Shown: positions 24,536-36,635, counted from the first letter of the stretch. The stretch is DNA of 64,000 nt from Acanthopleura granulata (GCA_016165875.1 JABBOT010000011.1:7939711-8003710); one strand, 5' to 3'. Translations and numbers: made by a program. Notes: a model not told the origin generated them from the sequence alone.

Positions 24536-25607
24536 TGTGACTGCTGGTTCGAAATAAAGGAACTCAATACAGTACATTTCCTTCATTGGCAATGGCAAGG
24601 CCGACACCTGTGTATTTATTCAGGTCCACTAGAAAGCAATGGTACCGACCTGTTAAACAACAATATAAGGTATGTCAATGGCTGACTTCACAGACATTTT
24701 ACATTATTTAAGCTGCTATTATGGCTGAATAACAATGCAATGGTTAACCTTGATCTCACAATTGTGTGTTACATCTTCAATACAATACCCAGAGAAGGTA
24801 CCCTGTTTAACTGCGACATGTCAGGTACTTGTTGATAACATACAAGATAAATAATTACCTAACGCATGTCATGCGTATGGCATGACCATAAAAATGCATA
24901 GATTCAGTTAGCAACCCACCTGCTGATGCAGGCAACCAACAAGGGCTGGGGAACAGATCAATCTTGTTACATCAGGGCTGTTACATATTACTGGTGTGGG
25001 ATAAACAAAGTCGTGTCAAGCTAGTTGTTGTTACCTACTGTTACATCAGAAACGACTTTATATTTTTTTTAGCTTTTTTAACCAACAAAGGTAGCATTTC
25101 AAAAAGAAGGACATGATGACATAGAGATTAATAATTTAAAGAATTACAGCAATACATATGTCTCAGAATGGTCACATTCCGCTGTTATGATTTTGCTGAA
25201 TAACTGTCTAATGTTGACAGATGAGCATTACAACTTTTGTGTGCTGGTCAAGATGTTTGCAAATACCGTTCCGTAACGTATTATACATGCGTGCTAGAAT
25301 ACAACAACATCAACATTTCCAAAGAAAATTATTTCAGAATTACCTGACACGTATCCAACGACAAAAGAAAAATTGCGTCCCCCACACAGCAATATGGGTT
25401 CCGCTGATTAATTTCGCGTAGTTAGATCAGGCTTACATCATCCAAGAAACAAAATCAATCAACAAAATCGAAGTGATTCTGAACACAGTTGTCGACTGAA
25501 GTGCGTTGTACTGGCGTAATAGCTTACAGCATTAAAAACAAGTCGAAGGGAAATAACTCTGTCAATACACAGATAAGTCAACTAAATTTCACATCCAAGG
25601 CCACATG
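24536..25607. mobile_element. Unidentified 1072-bp insertion in LINE A2, 7-bp target-site duplication
   Basis: Copy A1 reads straight through this point, from LKTSDKD into YSTYSNE. In A2 the two halves are separated by 1.07 kb. AAGATAA is present on both sides (24529-24535 and 25608-25614) but once in A1, so it is a target-site duplication. The insert starts TGTGACTGCTGG and its reverse complement starts CATGTGGCCTTGG, which gives weak terminal inverted similarity. It has no coding sequence I recognise. A non-autonomous DNA transposon is possible. Confidence 0.7.
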
Positions 25608-27373
25608 AAGATAACTCTTAAAAATCATAGATTTTACAGTACTTATTCTAATGAGAACGAGCGAGGTTGTGGCACCTCTATCTTCGTAAATGTCGTAATA
25701 TCTTCTGTGGCTGCATTTCTTTATCGGGAACAATATCTTTGTGTCCGGTGTATATTCCTCCTTATACTTCTTTGTCAGCATCAATTCAAAGAACACCTGC
25801 CAACCCCACTTATATCTATGGGAGATTTTAATGCCCATAACCCCCTTTGGGGCACTAATAATATAAATTATAAAGGCAAAATATTGGAAGATTTTTAACG
25901 AAAGATGAAGTAGGTTATTTCAATGATTGTTCTAATACCTATATACATCCAGGTTCATATTCTGCTATCGATCTCACTCTCACCGTTCCATCACTTCTTT
26001 GGGATTTTTCTTGGAAGGTGCATGGCGATCTTTGTGGTACTGACCATTTTCCTGTTGTCCTAAAGCATCTCACTTCTAATTCTTTACAACGCCCAGCTGG
26101 GTGGACGTTCGGTAAGGCAGATCGGATGGCATTTGAGATGTTCTTCAGGCTGATATAACTCCAAAGAATCTCAATGCTGCAGATGATCCTTATTTAAAAT
26201 TTAATGAACTAATATTAACAGCAGCTGATAAAACAATACCTAAGACCTCGACAAATCCAAAATCCAAATGTAAACCTTGGTATGATAATGACTGTCGCAA
26301 AGTATGGAAGGAAGTGTGTATTATCCCGGTCCCCAAACCGTGTAAGAATCATACTGATCCAAATAATTACCCTCCCATAGCTCTTGCAAGCTGCGTCTGT
26401 AAGACTATGGAACAGATGATAAATGATAGATTTGTTTGTTTTTTTTTCAGCCAGCAAGTTACTATCAAATATACAATGTGATTTTCGTCACGGTCGATCC
26501 ATTGTAGATCATCTCGTTCGATTTGAAACTTCTATACCTGATGGTTTTGTTAATAATAAGGATGTGGTGTCGATATTTTTCGACCTTGAAAAGGCTTACG
26601 GCACCACAAGGAAATATGGCATTTTAAAACCGTCGGTATGCATTTTTGGTAATAGGCGGAAACTGCATTAGACCCGGATCTTCATTTTGTGGTGAACCAG
26701 TTAAAATCGTTGGGTAAAATAAATTTTTAGGAGTAATATTTGATAGTAAGTTGTCTTTTATACCCCATACTAAATGCTTAAAGCTAAACTTACAAACGCT
26801 CTCGATATAATTAAGGTTGTGTCTGGCACAGATTGGGGTGCTGACCAATCAGTTTTATTTAATTTATATCGTTCTCTGCTGCGGTCTAAATTGGACTATG
26901 GTCCATCATTTATTGTTCCTCAAGGAAATTATACCTTCAAATGTTGGATTCGGTTCATCATGAAAGTATGAGGCTCAGCCTTGGCGCGTTTAAATTCTTA
27001 CCAATAGAAAGTTTATGCATAGAGGCTAATGAGCTTTTTCTACATCACAGGACTTTAAAACCGAGCCTTCAATGCGCTACAAGGCTTACAGCTCATCGAA
27101 CAAACCCTGCCTACGATTGTTCAACCGGGTATACACCATTTCAATCCATTATCTGTAGATAAATGCAACAAATGTCCGAAAAAGATCCCTAAATTCGGTC
27201 TTCGTATTCGGGACCATATTGTGGAAGCTAACATCAAGCTAGAGGACATGGCTTCAGTATCTTTTCCGCAGTCCCTTCACTGACTTCCTGCACAATCACA
27301 GTTAATATTTGATCACGTAAACATAACAAATCCTATAAAAACCCTCAAATACAATTATGCAATTATAATTCAG

Positions 27374-27612
27374 CATTGGTGTTTTACGCCGTACTCAAGA
27401 ATATTTCACTTATACGACGGCGAGCAGCGGTATGGTGGGAGGAAACCAGGCAGAGCTCGGTGGAAACCCATAACCATCCGCAGGTTGCTGGCAAACCTTC
27501 CCACATACGGCCGGAGAGGAAGCCAGCCATGAGCTGGTCTTGAACTCACAGTAACCACATTGGTGGGAGGCTTGTAGGTCATTGCGCTGTGATAGCGCGC
27601 TGAGAGGCCCGT
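27374..27612 (-). mobile_element. V-type SINE inserted in LINE A2
   Basis: The best preserved V-type copy: GGTGTTTTACGCCGTACTCA, AGAATATTTCACTTATACGA, GGAGGAAACC, CCGCAGGTTGCTGGCA, CACATACGGCCGGAGAGGAA, and the tRNA-like end CTTGAACTCACAG and ATAGCGCGCTGAGAGGCCC. It lies between the RT thumb and the RNase H domain of A2, so it is younger than the LINE. No clear target-site duplication. Confidence 0.85.
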
Positions 27613-28230
27613 TGCTGAAGTTAAGGCTAATTATCTGGATTCTAACTTTCTACATATGTATACTGACGATTCAAAGGATAGGGACAGGGTTGTGTCTGAA
27701 GCGGCTGTCTCGGAACAACGAGTGTGTTATCTTCGTCTTTCCTCCTCATGATTAATCTTTTCTGCTCAGGCCAGAGCTCTACTTTTTAGGACTTTCACAT
27801 GATTCTTCTGAATATGCCCGGAAGACAGTGAAATGTCGTGATTTTCTCTCCTGCCTTTTGGCAATAGAAAGTAATAAATTTAAAAACCCGTTATTACTGG
27901 AAATATTAGCCACACATAGAAAATTAATTAAAAGAGGTAAATATATTATATTCTCTTGGATACCAAGTCATATTGGTATCCATGTAAACACAGCCGTAGA
28001 CATGGGAGCCAAGGCTGCCCTAGATAGTCCCAAATCGAATGTTAAAATCCTTTATTCTGATTTTCGTTCAAATATAATAAAAATATTAGTCGTCTTTGGC
28101 GGAGTGAATGGGACTTGCAGGTCCATAATAAATGGCATGCTATTCACGCTGTCATTGGCTTCAATTCTTATACCTTTGGAATATCTCGTAGATTTAACGA
28201 TGTGCCGTACTGGGCGTTCTCGTTAAACAC

Positions 28231-28556
28231 ACAGTTTTATCCTGGATGAGGGCAGTGTTACTGAGTGTGTTGGATTTCATAAAATATACTGGGTTATATC
28301 ATCAGATATAATTCCTTTTACATTATACATACATTGTTATAATTTACACATACATATATGAATTTTCAAAATTACTGTGGTTTTCAAGTTTTAAGTGAGG
28401 TCTGGCTGTTTTACCTGTTTTAAGCACGTGTCTATTTTATTTTTTTTTGTATATTCCTATTATCGTCTCGAAAACCATGCACTGATTCGTGATTTAAACA
28501 TGTCGCTGAAAAACTGCCGATGTGGCGTAAAGCAATAATCATTCATTCATTCTTTC
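28231..28556 (+). mobile_element. LINE A2 3' UTR and tail
   Basis: Starts after the RNase H region with TTTTATCCTGGATGAGGGCA and ends CTGCCGATGTGGCGTAAAG followed by CATTCATTCATTC. It is the reference for the detached 3' fragments at 15003, 18840, 19466 and 39095. Confidence 0.8.
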
Positions 28557-28995
28557 TGTACATAAAGATTCGAGCAGCTAAGCGGGTTCACGTGATACCC
28601 TCAAGGTCATGTCAGCGCCGAGTGGACATTTTGCCTCTACTCATACCGTATGTCCTGGATCTGTAGATGACAACAATCTCCTGAGATGTAGACTGCCCTC
28701 ACAAAGGCGAAATCGATGGTCGAATCACTCTGCGTCAACATTCTTTTATTGGTGAACATGAAACAAACTGAACCTTGGCGCCCAGCTCTTAGTCAGAAAT
28801 TGTAAAATTAGATGATTATTTGCCCGCAGCAAATGTCCTCGTTATGTGATTATAATTGCTCTCACATTTGTTCCAAAGATGTACAGAGTAACCCTTCTCA
28901 AAATCTGCGATTAAAATACATATGTCATGGTTTCTTTAAGCAGCATTCACATGTGTGTATAGTCATTACAATATCACAGCATTCGACGTACACCT
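28557..28995. other. No recognisable gene
   Basis: Nothing assignable between the LINE tail and the next SINE. Confidence 0.35.
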
Positions 28996-29131
28996 TTTAT
29001 TTATTGATTTGATCCTTGCTTTACGCCGAGCTCAAGAATGTTTCACTCATACGAACATTATGATTGGTGGAAACCGGGCAGACCCTGGGGAAAAACACGA
29101 CCACCCGCATGTTGCTGGCAGACCTTACATC
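28996..29131 (-). mobile_element. V-type SINE, tRNA head missing
   Basis: TTATTTATTGATTTGATCC, TTTACGCCGAGCTCAAGAAT, CACTCATACGA, GGTGGAAACCGGGCAGACCC and GCATGTTGCTGGCAGACCTT. The tRNA-like part is not recognisable. Confidence 0.75.
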
Positions 29132-29290
29132 CTTTATGGCGAGAGTCCTACGATTGACGCCAAAAACAGTCACAGTTACACCTTAAGATTTGACGTTTTA
29201 CCTAGCTCTTGGACACTCTAACCACTCATAATTGTGCGCCCTCTCCTCCACTCCTTGCCACAAACCTCATTTTCCCGTTTCCCTCTCTCA

Positions 29291-29440
29291 GTTTATTTTA
29301 TTTATTTATTCGGTTGAAGTTTTGCCCAGCACTCGACAATGCTTTCCCTTTTAAGCCGGCGGCGACCGTTATCAGGGGAGGAAATTGGACAGAACCCTGG
29401 AGGAAATCTAAGACCATAAGCAAGTCTTCGTACACCCTCT
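29291..29440 (-). mobile_element. V-type SINE, diverged fragment
   Basis: TTTATTTTATTTATTTATTC, GCCGGCGGCGACC, GGGGAGGAAATTGGACAGAA, CCCTGGAGGAAATC. The order fits the V-type SINE; the ends are unclear. Confidence 0.65.
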
Positions 29441-31060
29441 TCCCAACAAGAGCCTGTCACGTTAAGATTTTTTGTCAGTTAATTCCTTCTGCGATTAGCC
29501 AGATTATTCCTCTCAATTATTTCAGTTCCAAACTGTGTTGGTGTTAGGGAAAGGGCTGTAAGAGTTATGCTTTCAGTAAATTTGGTGCCTTTGTGACAAA
29601 TCTGAGGTAATATGCTCCGGCGTTTGGTTAATGGCAATCAGTAAAATAATAAAGGAGTCACATGTATGAGCTATATCTGTATTGAAAAAGACCACGCAGG
29701 ATATTTAAACATTTACACTTACGGTGTTATTGATTTCATACTCCTGAATAACGCCAGCTCACAATACAATAATTTGTATATGGAATGGTCGTCTTTCCAG
29801 CATTGTAAGATGTTGACGGTTCCCTTTAAACGATTCCGTCCTACCGCCGGACGCCTCAAATGGAAGAAATTTGACGGTTCCGGCATCACTAACCTGTATT
29901 TGTTCATTGTGTTTCTTTGGTTGGTCTCTTAACCAGCCCTCGAGAATATTTCACCTGTAAAGCTTACAGCTATGGCCTAAGAAACATAGCAGCATAAACA
30001 TGCCAAGGCTAGTCACTTTCCAGAGGACAACATTAGACGGTTGTTAATGCAGTAAGCAGTGCAACAGGAATTTTATGACGCCAGACGTTACGCCCTTGCC
30101 CAGTAGAAAAGGACTTTGACGCCGAACCGATCAGCATTTTGGTTAACCCCCTCTGTAAGCAACGGAGTGAGAAAGGCAAACAGACGTCAAGATCAGGTGT
30201 CTTCCAGTTCCCTGTAGGATCAGCGCATGCTGTTAATTCATCTTGTCACCTATCCAACAGCCATTTATATTCATAAAATCCTTTCACACGATCAATCTGG
30301 CTACTTGCACGAACGTGGCAGCACGACCTACTGAACTTTAAGTGTACAGTAATGGTGATCCGTTGAGTTTTTATCAGGCCAGACTTGCATTTCAAATGTT
30401 AGTCCTGTTATAACACCCCACCCCCGAAATAATTGTAGACGTTAGCGCACACATGAACGTAGCCAGACGAAACATAATGGTCTGTTCGCACACCACACAA
30501 AAAAGTGCATTGTACCACAAGCTTTACATAACAATTCAATTGCGGGTCTACAATTGAATATCTTGATTCCATCTGTTGCTATTAAATTTTTGCAATTCTG
30601 CTTCAGTACAAGTTCTCTCTCAAGGAGCCGTTAGAATTTCTGAGGGCTGTTTGCGCTGATGGGGATTCAATGAAAGCTTGTTCCTTCACTTCGTTTAACC
30701 GCACAATGTGTCAGAAAATAAACATATTGCAGACTTTTTTAGAAAGAATGGGACAGTTGTTAGATGCAAGCATGTAGACAGACATGACTGTGTGATATAT
30801 GAAGACATACGGCAGCTGTTATTCGTCAATAAAATTGAAAGCTACAAAAGACGGATGCAAAGTCTGCATAATATCCCAGCTGCAGTAAATGTTCACAGAA
30901 GACATAGGTAAAAGGGAACGTATATTTACATGATGGTCTCTTTTCATATTATAGTACCAACATGAAGAAATCTTGGGTGAGAATAATAACATATATTTGA
31001 TATCCTTAGTGCACTTGTGTCAGTAGTTATAAAAATAGGTGACTTCACGTCATTTGTTTA
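29441..31060. other. Mostly unassigned; a SINE scrap at 29908-29965
   Basis: No gene. GGTTGGTCTCTTAACCAGCC, CTCGAGAATATTTCACC at 29908-29965 is a V-type SINE tail remnant (minus). The frame at 29666-29932 covers that scrap and is not called. Confidence 0.4.
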
Positions 31061-31285
31061 CTTGATTGGTGCTTTATGCCGTACTCAAGAATATTTCAGT
31101 CATATGATGGCGGCTAGGATTATGGAGGCAGGAAACCGGGCCACGCCCTAGATATACCCATGGCAATAAGGTTGGTGGTAGACGTTCTCAATAACGTCTT
31201 GTGGGGAAGCCAGCATGATCTGGACATGAACTCACAGGGATTCACACCAGGTCGAATACAAGAATTTACCTGTTAGCCAATTGTG
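31061..31285 (-). mobile_element. V-type SINE
   Basis: TTGATTGGTGCTTTATGCCG, TACTCAAGAATATTTCAGTC, ATATGATGGCGGCTAGGATT, AGGAAACCGGGCCACGCCC, GGGGAAGCCAGCATGATCTG, GACATGAACTCACAGGGAT. Near full length on the minus strand. Confidence 0.8.
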
Positions 31286-31289
31286 ACCT

Positions 31290-32890
31290 AGAAACTGATG
31301 TTTTCTTTAATATCCAGGCTTCAGCGTGACAACACAAACAGTGTGACAATGCTGAAGCCATCCCAAATGTGAATAAAGACAATCCAGCTATAGCCCACCC
31401 ACAGTATTTTTATCCTTGATTTCCAGTCAGTGATCAGTACTTTCCTATGCAATCAGGTTTTGTTGAATGTGTGGACACAGTCTCATACCCATTGCAGAAA
31501 CATCTCATACAGGAGGTTCGTGCAAATGGTCATGGTTAAATAGCAAAGTCTTGCACAGATGATTGGAGTTTGGGCTAGGTTGTGAAGTAAAAACTGCCCC
31601 GTCTTAAGCAGCTTTTAACAAACAGCAAACTGTATTTGTGTAGCCGCCTGTATTTGCAACTTGAACACATTTTGGTTTGTTTGCATAGTAAAACCGATAG
31701 GTTGGGGGACCATTCGCGTTATTGACGAGTGCCATTTCTTCTCGGCCAATCTGGCAAAATAACTGATGTATCGAACACCCTCAGGATGCCATTCGCTGAA
31801 TTTTTAACAACTTACAGACGCATCATGGAAATTTTTTAAAAGAAAAGAAAAATTTTCGGAAATATCATAGAAACATTTCCTTAAGTATAGCGGGTCTGCT
31901 TTAGTTCCTGGCGGTCTCTTGGGATGTGCTGAAAGCTTTCCCACACCTGGAGCCTGTCTGTGTCCCACGCGTAATGATACCTCTAAACCCATCAGGACAC
32001 AGATGGGTTTCTTGTATACTCATGAACACGGAAATGAAACAGGGGACGCATGCATATGTTTGGTGATAATGTATATTTGGCGATCACACTAATATCGCTA
32101 TAACCATAACGAAAACATTGTAGCTACTCTTCAATCTTTACTTTAGAAACTTGAAACTCAACAGGTGGACTATAAATCATGAAAACATATTTTTTGTTAT
32201 GTTGAAACGATTTACCGAATTTAATTTAAGTACATGTCGTGAATACAGACACAAAAACATGGGTCTTAAACCAAAAATATTTATCCAAAAGAACTTAACG
32301 TCGACTTAATCTTAAATTTTACCAAGTCCAAGTCAATCACGACTAGTGTTTCTAATTTAATATCTCCAAATTTATGAGAAACATACAGCACAGTGAGCAA
32401 AGCCAGAGCACCGACGACAGTGTGAGAGTGCTGGCCGCAGTCATAAAAGTGAAATTTTCTTGACTACGACATAGAACACCAATCATTAAATTAATTAATA
32501 TTTGTGAATAAAGCTCGCACATCAGGCAAATAAGTGAAGTCATCTTAAGTCAATTCTTTCAGGTATGCCTCCCATTTCGAAACTCACAACTGTAAGTTGC
32601 GAATAATTTCAAGACAAAAATATGCTGCATTTGAAGGGATATGCTTGACCCAATAATTCTTGATAAATAACTTAAAGAATATTGAAATCATCACATTTTT
32701 CAAGGGATGTAATAATTGCTACAAGGCGAGATATTTATATACCCGGTACTGAATACCCTTAGGTATATTACGATCCAAATACGGCTAATTCCTAATTTAA
32801 AAATTGATATTTCTCCCATCCATAATGCTGATCTCATTTATACAAGCAAAATTCATGAGTACTCCAGTGAGATATATGAAAACATTGAAA
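31290..32890. other. No recognisable gene; R1-like motif at 32395-32455
   Basis: The motif AAAGCCAGAGCACCGACGAC and CATAAAAGTGAAATTTTC matches positions 20-80 of the window. Nothing else is assignable. Confidence 0.4.
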
Positions 32891-32909
32891 CGATCCCTTG
32901 TGTCAAATA

Positions 32910-33220
32910 CCCGCCCGTAAAGCGCAGTTGGTAGAGCGTCCGCTTTCGGACGGGAAGATCTGGGTTCAAACCTGAGTCGGGTCATACGAAAGACTTTAAA
33001 AATGGTACATCCTGCTTCCTCCCAGACGCTCAAGAGGACAGAGGGTGGACTGGTCGGCCAGGTGTCAGTATAATGTGGGTATCTTTGGCAAGTCGTCTCG
33101 GTGAGGCAGGACCAGGTTAAAAGATACGGTGGAAATCCGTCCTGCTCCAAGTAGACACCGCCTTCGTGTAAGTGAAATATTCTTGAGTAGGGCGTTAAAC
33201 AATAAGCATTCATTCATTCC
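32910..33220 (+). mobile_element. Second-type tRNA SINE, full length, 11-bp target-site duplication
   Basis: The head is tRNA-like: an A-box-like AGCGCAGTTGGTAGAGCG and a B-box-like GGGTTCAAACC, with anticodon-stem symmetry around CGCTTTCGGACGG. The body has GACTTTAAAAATGGTAC, GGACTGGTCGGCCAGGTGTC and GAGGCAGGACCAGG. The tail is TTCTTGAGTAGGGCGTTAAA followed by CATTCATTCATTC. TGTGTCAAATA (32899-32909) and TGTGTCATATA (33221-33231) flank it, one mismatch in 11. RNA polymerase III transcription from the internal boxes is expected from the family. Confidence 0.9.
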
Positions 33221-33234
33221 TGTGTCATATAGAC

Positions 33235-35276
33235 GGAGTGGGTTGAGACAGTGATCATCTCGACTATTTCCTGTGGTCTTAAATAGGTGAATAGATTTCT
33301 TTTACTGCCTCGGTAAGGTTTGACAAAAGAAGTGAGCATTTGGCACCCACTGAAATAAAAAGCAATTTACAAGCCATAACCAGCGTCATGGCTTGACTTA
33401 AATTGTGATTGTTCCCGGGTATCCCTCTTGGAAAATGGACCTTCTGACTCTCTTCCGTTTAGTACATATTCTTTTTCGCTACGAATTTGCAATACTTCTA
33501 CGGTTGCCCTTTTTTCCCTTACATAAACCAATTTTTTCAATATGCATTATTTGGATAAAAAATCCTAATGGGCTCTTTGACGACATATCTGCAGCTGTGT
33601 TGAAAAACCCCCTGTCGAGAAATCCACAAATGAAACCTTTAGCTGGCGATAACGCGAAGCTGGTTTATAATAAGAAAAATAACTTCAGAGACTGAATTTG
33701 AAGCCCTACAAAATATTATCACGAATATTAAGGCAGGCGCAAAGTTTAATCTTTAAAACCTTGTTAAAGAAGAGGAAATTAGTAGTGTAATCTTTATGTC
33801 GAGCCCTATGAACAAGAAACAATCCTGAGAACAGTAACCACGGGTGTAATTTTTTGTGTTTGAAGTGACCTTCTCACAAGGTTTTCGTCCTTGATAGCCA
33901 ACGTCTTGAAGAGAGCACTTCGTCACATCAAATGTGTCGACTTCATTAACACTGTGGGTGGGTTAATAGCATACTCTTCTAACCAGTACGATTTGGCTTG
34001 CTTTTGCATACCAGAATCAAATAATTCTGAATGTGTTCATCCAGTGACAGCAACTTGGCCTTTTCAGAATAGAAAGTATATTACAGTTCCTATAATATCA
34101 CAATGTCTACATTTACGACTGACAAAAGCTATTCTTTGAACCCTGCAACAAAGTTTGAACCCTGGCTCCTGGCTATCTCCTAAATGTACAACCAGGGCTC
34201 CGTGATATGTTTTTCTGTTTCCATTAATTGTCAGTCAAGCCTTCCTCACTGGATAATCGATTGATGGGAGGTTATGAAATCTGACAACAACTTATCTATG
34301 CCATGGTGTTTTAAACGTATTGTATTGACAATTTCTAACAGCTGTATGGCAGACAGTTTTAATCTGTACTGTGGATCAGTATGTGTTAAACTCCAGTCTC
34401 CTTACATTCTCTTGATTTTATTTTTTGGTTTATATTTTAATTAACGTGTGCTCATATCGGAATCACAGTCTCAATGCCGCCATAACAAGCAAATGTTCCC
34501 ATAATTTGTGGATCACTTAGGACGGGATGTTCTTTGAAAAATAGTCCATTGCCACTCACATGTTCGACCTGTAACTCGTTATTAACCTCTGGCATAGACA
34601 GAAGTTGTTCGGTATAAAAGACTACAACGCAAAGAGTAAAACCAGAGAGGCGACGACAGTGTGCTAGTTACGGGTGAAAATGCGGCCTGTTGTCAATATA
34701 CGACAGTTAGGGTATGGTTATATCTGTTTAGGTAAGGGTAAAAGAAATAACAGCTTACACGCCTCCTTGCGCCTTGGCTTTCGCAGAACTAGGTTCCAAA
34801 ATTAAAGTGATGGTAAATGCAGTTTGTTAGACGTCATTGACATAGATTTACTCGAAGTGCTGTGTTGTATCAGACTTAACATATGTGTACACAATAACAT
34901 GAAAATAATGCCAAGGGAAAACGTCTCGGGGATGCTTACTCCACCAGCGCAATCCCGGCTTGCGCAGGAATACAACATAAAAAAACTACAGTGGAGAGAG
35001 TAAACCCAGAGCAGCCGATGTGGACGCTGTTGAAAAGGCACACAGTGTGTCTTATCTTTTATTTTATATCAGTCATTTTCCACACTAATTTGCTGTTGTA
35101 CAGGGTTAGTAGTCAAAGTGATCCACCAAAAAATTATGCATGAATAAATGAATCCGTGAATCTCCCTTTTTTTACATCTGTACCTACCTCTTTGAAATTC
35201 TTCTGTAGTCTCTGTTGAAGAGTAAGCTTGAAAAAAGTAGAGAGCAGTATAGGCAGTACAAATACATGTTTTAGAT
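33235..35276. other. No recognisable gene; R1-like motifs
   Basis: R1-like motifs at about 34625-34700 (AAGAGTAAAACCAGAGAGGC, GACGACAGTGTG) and 34990-35040. Open frames such as 33405-33695 and 33891-34139 show no domain. No splice-bounded coding segment stands out. Confidence 0.35.
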
Positions 35277-35442
35277 GTATTTATTTATTTATTTCATTAG
35301 CGTTTTAGGCCGAAAGAATATTTCACTCATACGACAGGGGCCAGCATTATGCTGGGAGGAAACCGGGCAGAGCCCGGAGGAAACCACGACCCTCCGTAGG
35401 TTGCTGAAAGGTGAAGCCATCAATGTGCTGGTCTTGAGACTC
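35277..35442 (-). mobile_element. V-type SINE
   Basis: Opens with an ATTTATTTATTTATTTC tail, then AGAATATTTCACTCATACGA, GGCCAGCATTATGCTGGGAG, GAAACCGGGCAGAGCCCGGA, and part of the head (GCTGGTCTTGAGACTCCCAG). Confidence 0.8.
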
Positions 35443-35647
35443 CCAGGTATATGATTAAAGTAATATCGAATACGACTACTTTTGATGCGCACACCAGTAC
35501 GTTTCAATGTCCGAAAGCAATTTTCGCGAAAGCCCGATGTTTCAGTCGGGTACTACCGCACATTCGAAAAAGCTATAAAAGACACACAGTTTCTCTCAGA
35601 CACTTGAGTAAGCACAGAATAATGCATATACCTTTTGTTATGCATCT

Positions 35648-35825
35648 TATTACATTACACCGAAATTTTTATTACTATACTCGGCTACTGGTTTCATTAC
35701 ATAACACGGCAAATTTTACTACATTATACGTGGATATTGCATAACACTGAAATTTTTATTACATTACATGGGCTGTGTCAGATTACTCGTGTATTGTTAC
35801 AGAACACGGTGTAACAGACCTTCTT
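35648..35825. repeat. Degenerate 40-60 bp tandem repeat
   Basis: TTACATTACACCGAAATTTTT, TTACATAACACGGCAAATTTT and TGCATAACACTGAAATTTTT recur near 35650, 35697 and 35738, with a shorter TTACAGAACACGG at about 35797. Confidence 0.65.
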
Positions 35826-36439
35826 AATCATTTATCTTTTGAACAGATTATGCACGGAGCAGTTTGTCCATTGTTTTCCATAGTTAGAAGTGTATCTCTT
35901 CATATTTACACTGGGATCCATATACACTCAACAGTAAATTAATCTGGCAACATCAAGGGAGAAACATTCAATGTGAAAACTCAATCGCGCTCTCATTGCA
36001 ACAGTTCATAGAAGCATCATGTTGATGGCATAAAGATTAATGCTTACTCAGGCCGCAATTCCGGAATAAGTGTAACTAGATACTTACGACAACGATTTCC
36101 ATACATTCTGAACGCTCGGTCCATATTTGCCTCTAACAGTATTATAGTCACTGCAACGCCTCCGGCCGCTTACATTACCAACTCTTACCAAGTGACTTAT
36201 CTGTCAGAGATGCAAGTTTTGTGGGTAGTGTCTGATCAATTCAGAACTATCTGGTGCTATTTCCAGAACTCTTGTTTCAAAATGTTACACCTACAAGTAA
36301 CTCTGACTTACAGGATTTGTCCCTAGTGTCAAAAATTTATGTCTGTATATAAGCTTTTCTAGACACGAACATAGCTGTTTAAATAGTGATATCCATTTCT
36401 GATAAAGTTATAACCGGTGCTTATATATCTAGTGGGGCT
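35826..36439. other. No recognisable gene
   Basis: Nothing assignable. Confidence 0.35.
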
Positions 36440-36635
36440 CCTGGACCGAGATGTTCATGCTGGCTTCCTCTCCGTACTCCGCTGGAAAAGTCCGACAGCA
36501 ACCTGCGCATGGTGATGTGGTTTCCTTCGGATTCTGTCCTGTTTCCACCCACCATAATGTTGGCCGTCACCATATAACTGCAATATGCTTGATTACCGAG
36601 TAAAAGACCAATAAAAGTAAATAAGTAAATTAAAA
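36440..36635 (+). mobile_element. V-type SINE, plus strand
   Basis: Sense orientation: ATGCTGGCTTCCTCTCCGTA, GACAGCAACCTGCGCATGGT, GTTTCCACCCACCATAATGT, TGGCCGTCACCATATAACTG, and a CCAATAAAAGTAAATAAGTA tail. One of the few plus-strand copies. Confidence 0.8.

Larger units (their letters stand above)
24404..28230 (+). pseudogene. LINE A2 ORF2: endonuclease, RT and RNase H remnants
   Basis: The ATG at 24404 starts the frame MSTCDNIIQ, then a stop where QW is expected, then NCRGLK, the usual LINE endonuclease opening. LCLQETHLKTSDKD follows in another frame, then the 1.07-kb insertion. After it come YSTYSNENERGCG, an intact GDFNAHNPLWG and TDHFPV. RT is reduced: VPKPCKNHTDPNNYPP, CDFRHGRS and FFDLEKAYGTT remain (KAYG in place of the usual KAYD), and the FADD segment is deleted near 26630-26720. 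The thumb region (SMRLSLGAFK) persists. RNase H shows YTDDSK (about 27660), WIPSHIGI and MGAKAAL (about 27960-28020). Inactive. Confidence 0.88.
22880..28556 (+). mobile_element. LINE copy A2 (I-like family A), 5' UTR to 3' tail
   Basis: A plus-strand non-LTR retrotransposon that keeps all regions in order: 5' UTR (22880-23425), ORF1, ORF2 with endonuclease, RT and RNase H remnants, and a 3' UTR ending in ATTC repeats at 28556. It is interrupted by a 1.07-kb insertion (24536-25607) and by a V-type SINE (27374-27612). At least two internal deletions remove RT sequence, and there are many stops and frameshifts. It belongs to the same family as copy A1: shared ORF1 ends, LKTSDKD, YSTYSNE and NPLW landmarks. 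Confidence 0.9.

Noticed and set aside
32910..32990. A functional tRNA gene
   Set aside because: The tRNA-like sequence is the head of a 311-bp SINE with a target-site duplication, not a free tRNA gene.
32797..33213. 138-codon minus-strand frame
   Set aside because: Antisense of the full-length SINE; the same peptide start (MNAYCLTPYSRIFHL) reappears at 57330 from another SINE copy.
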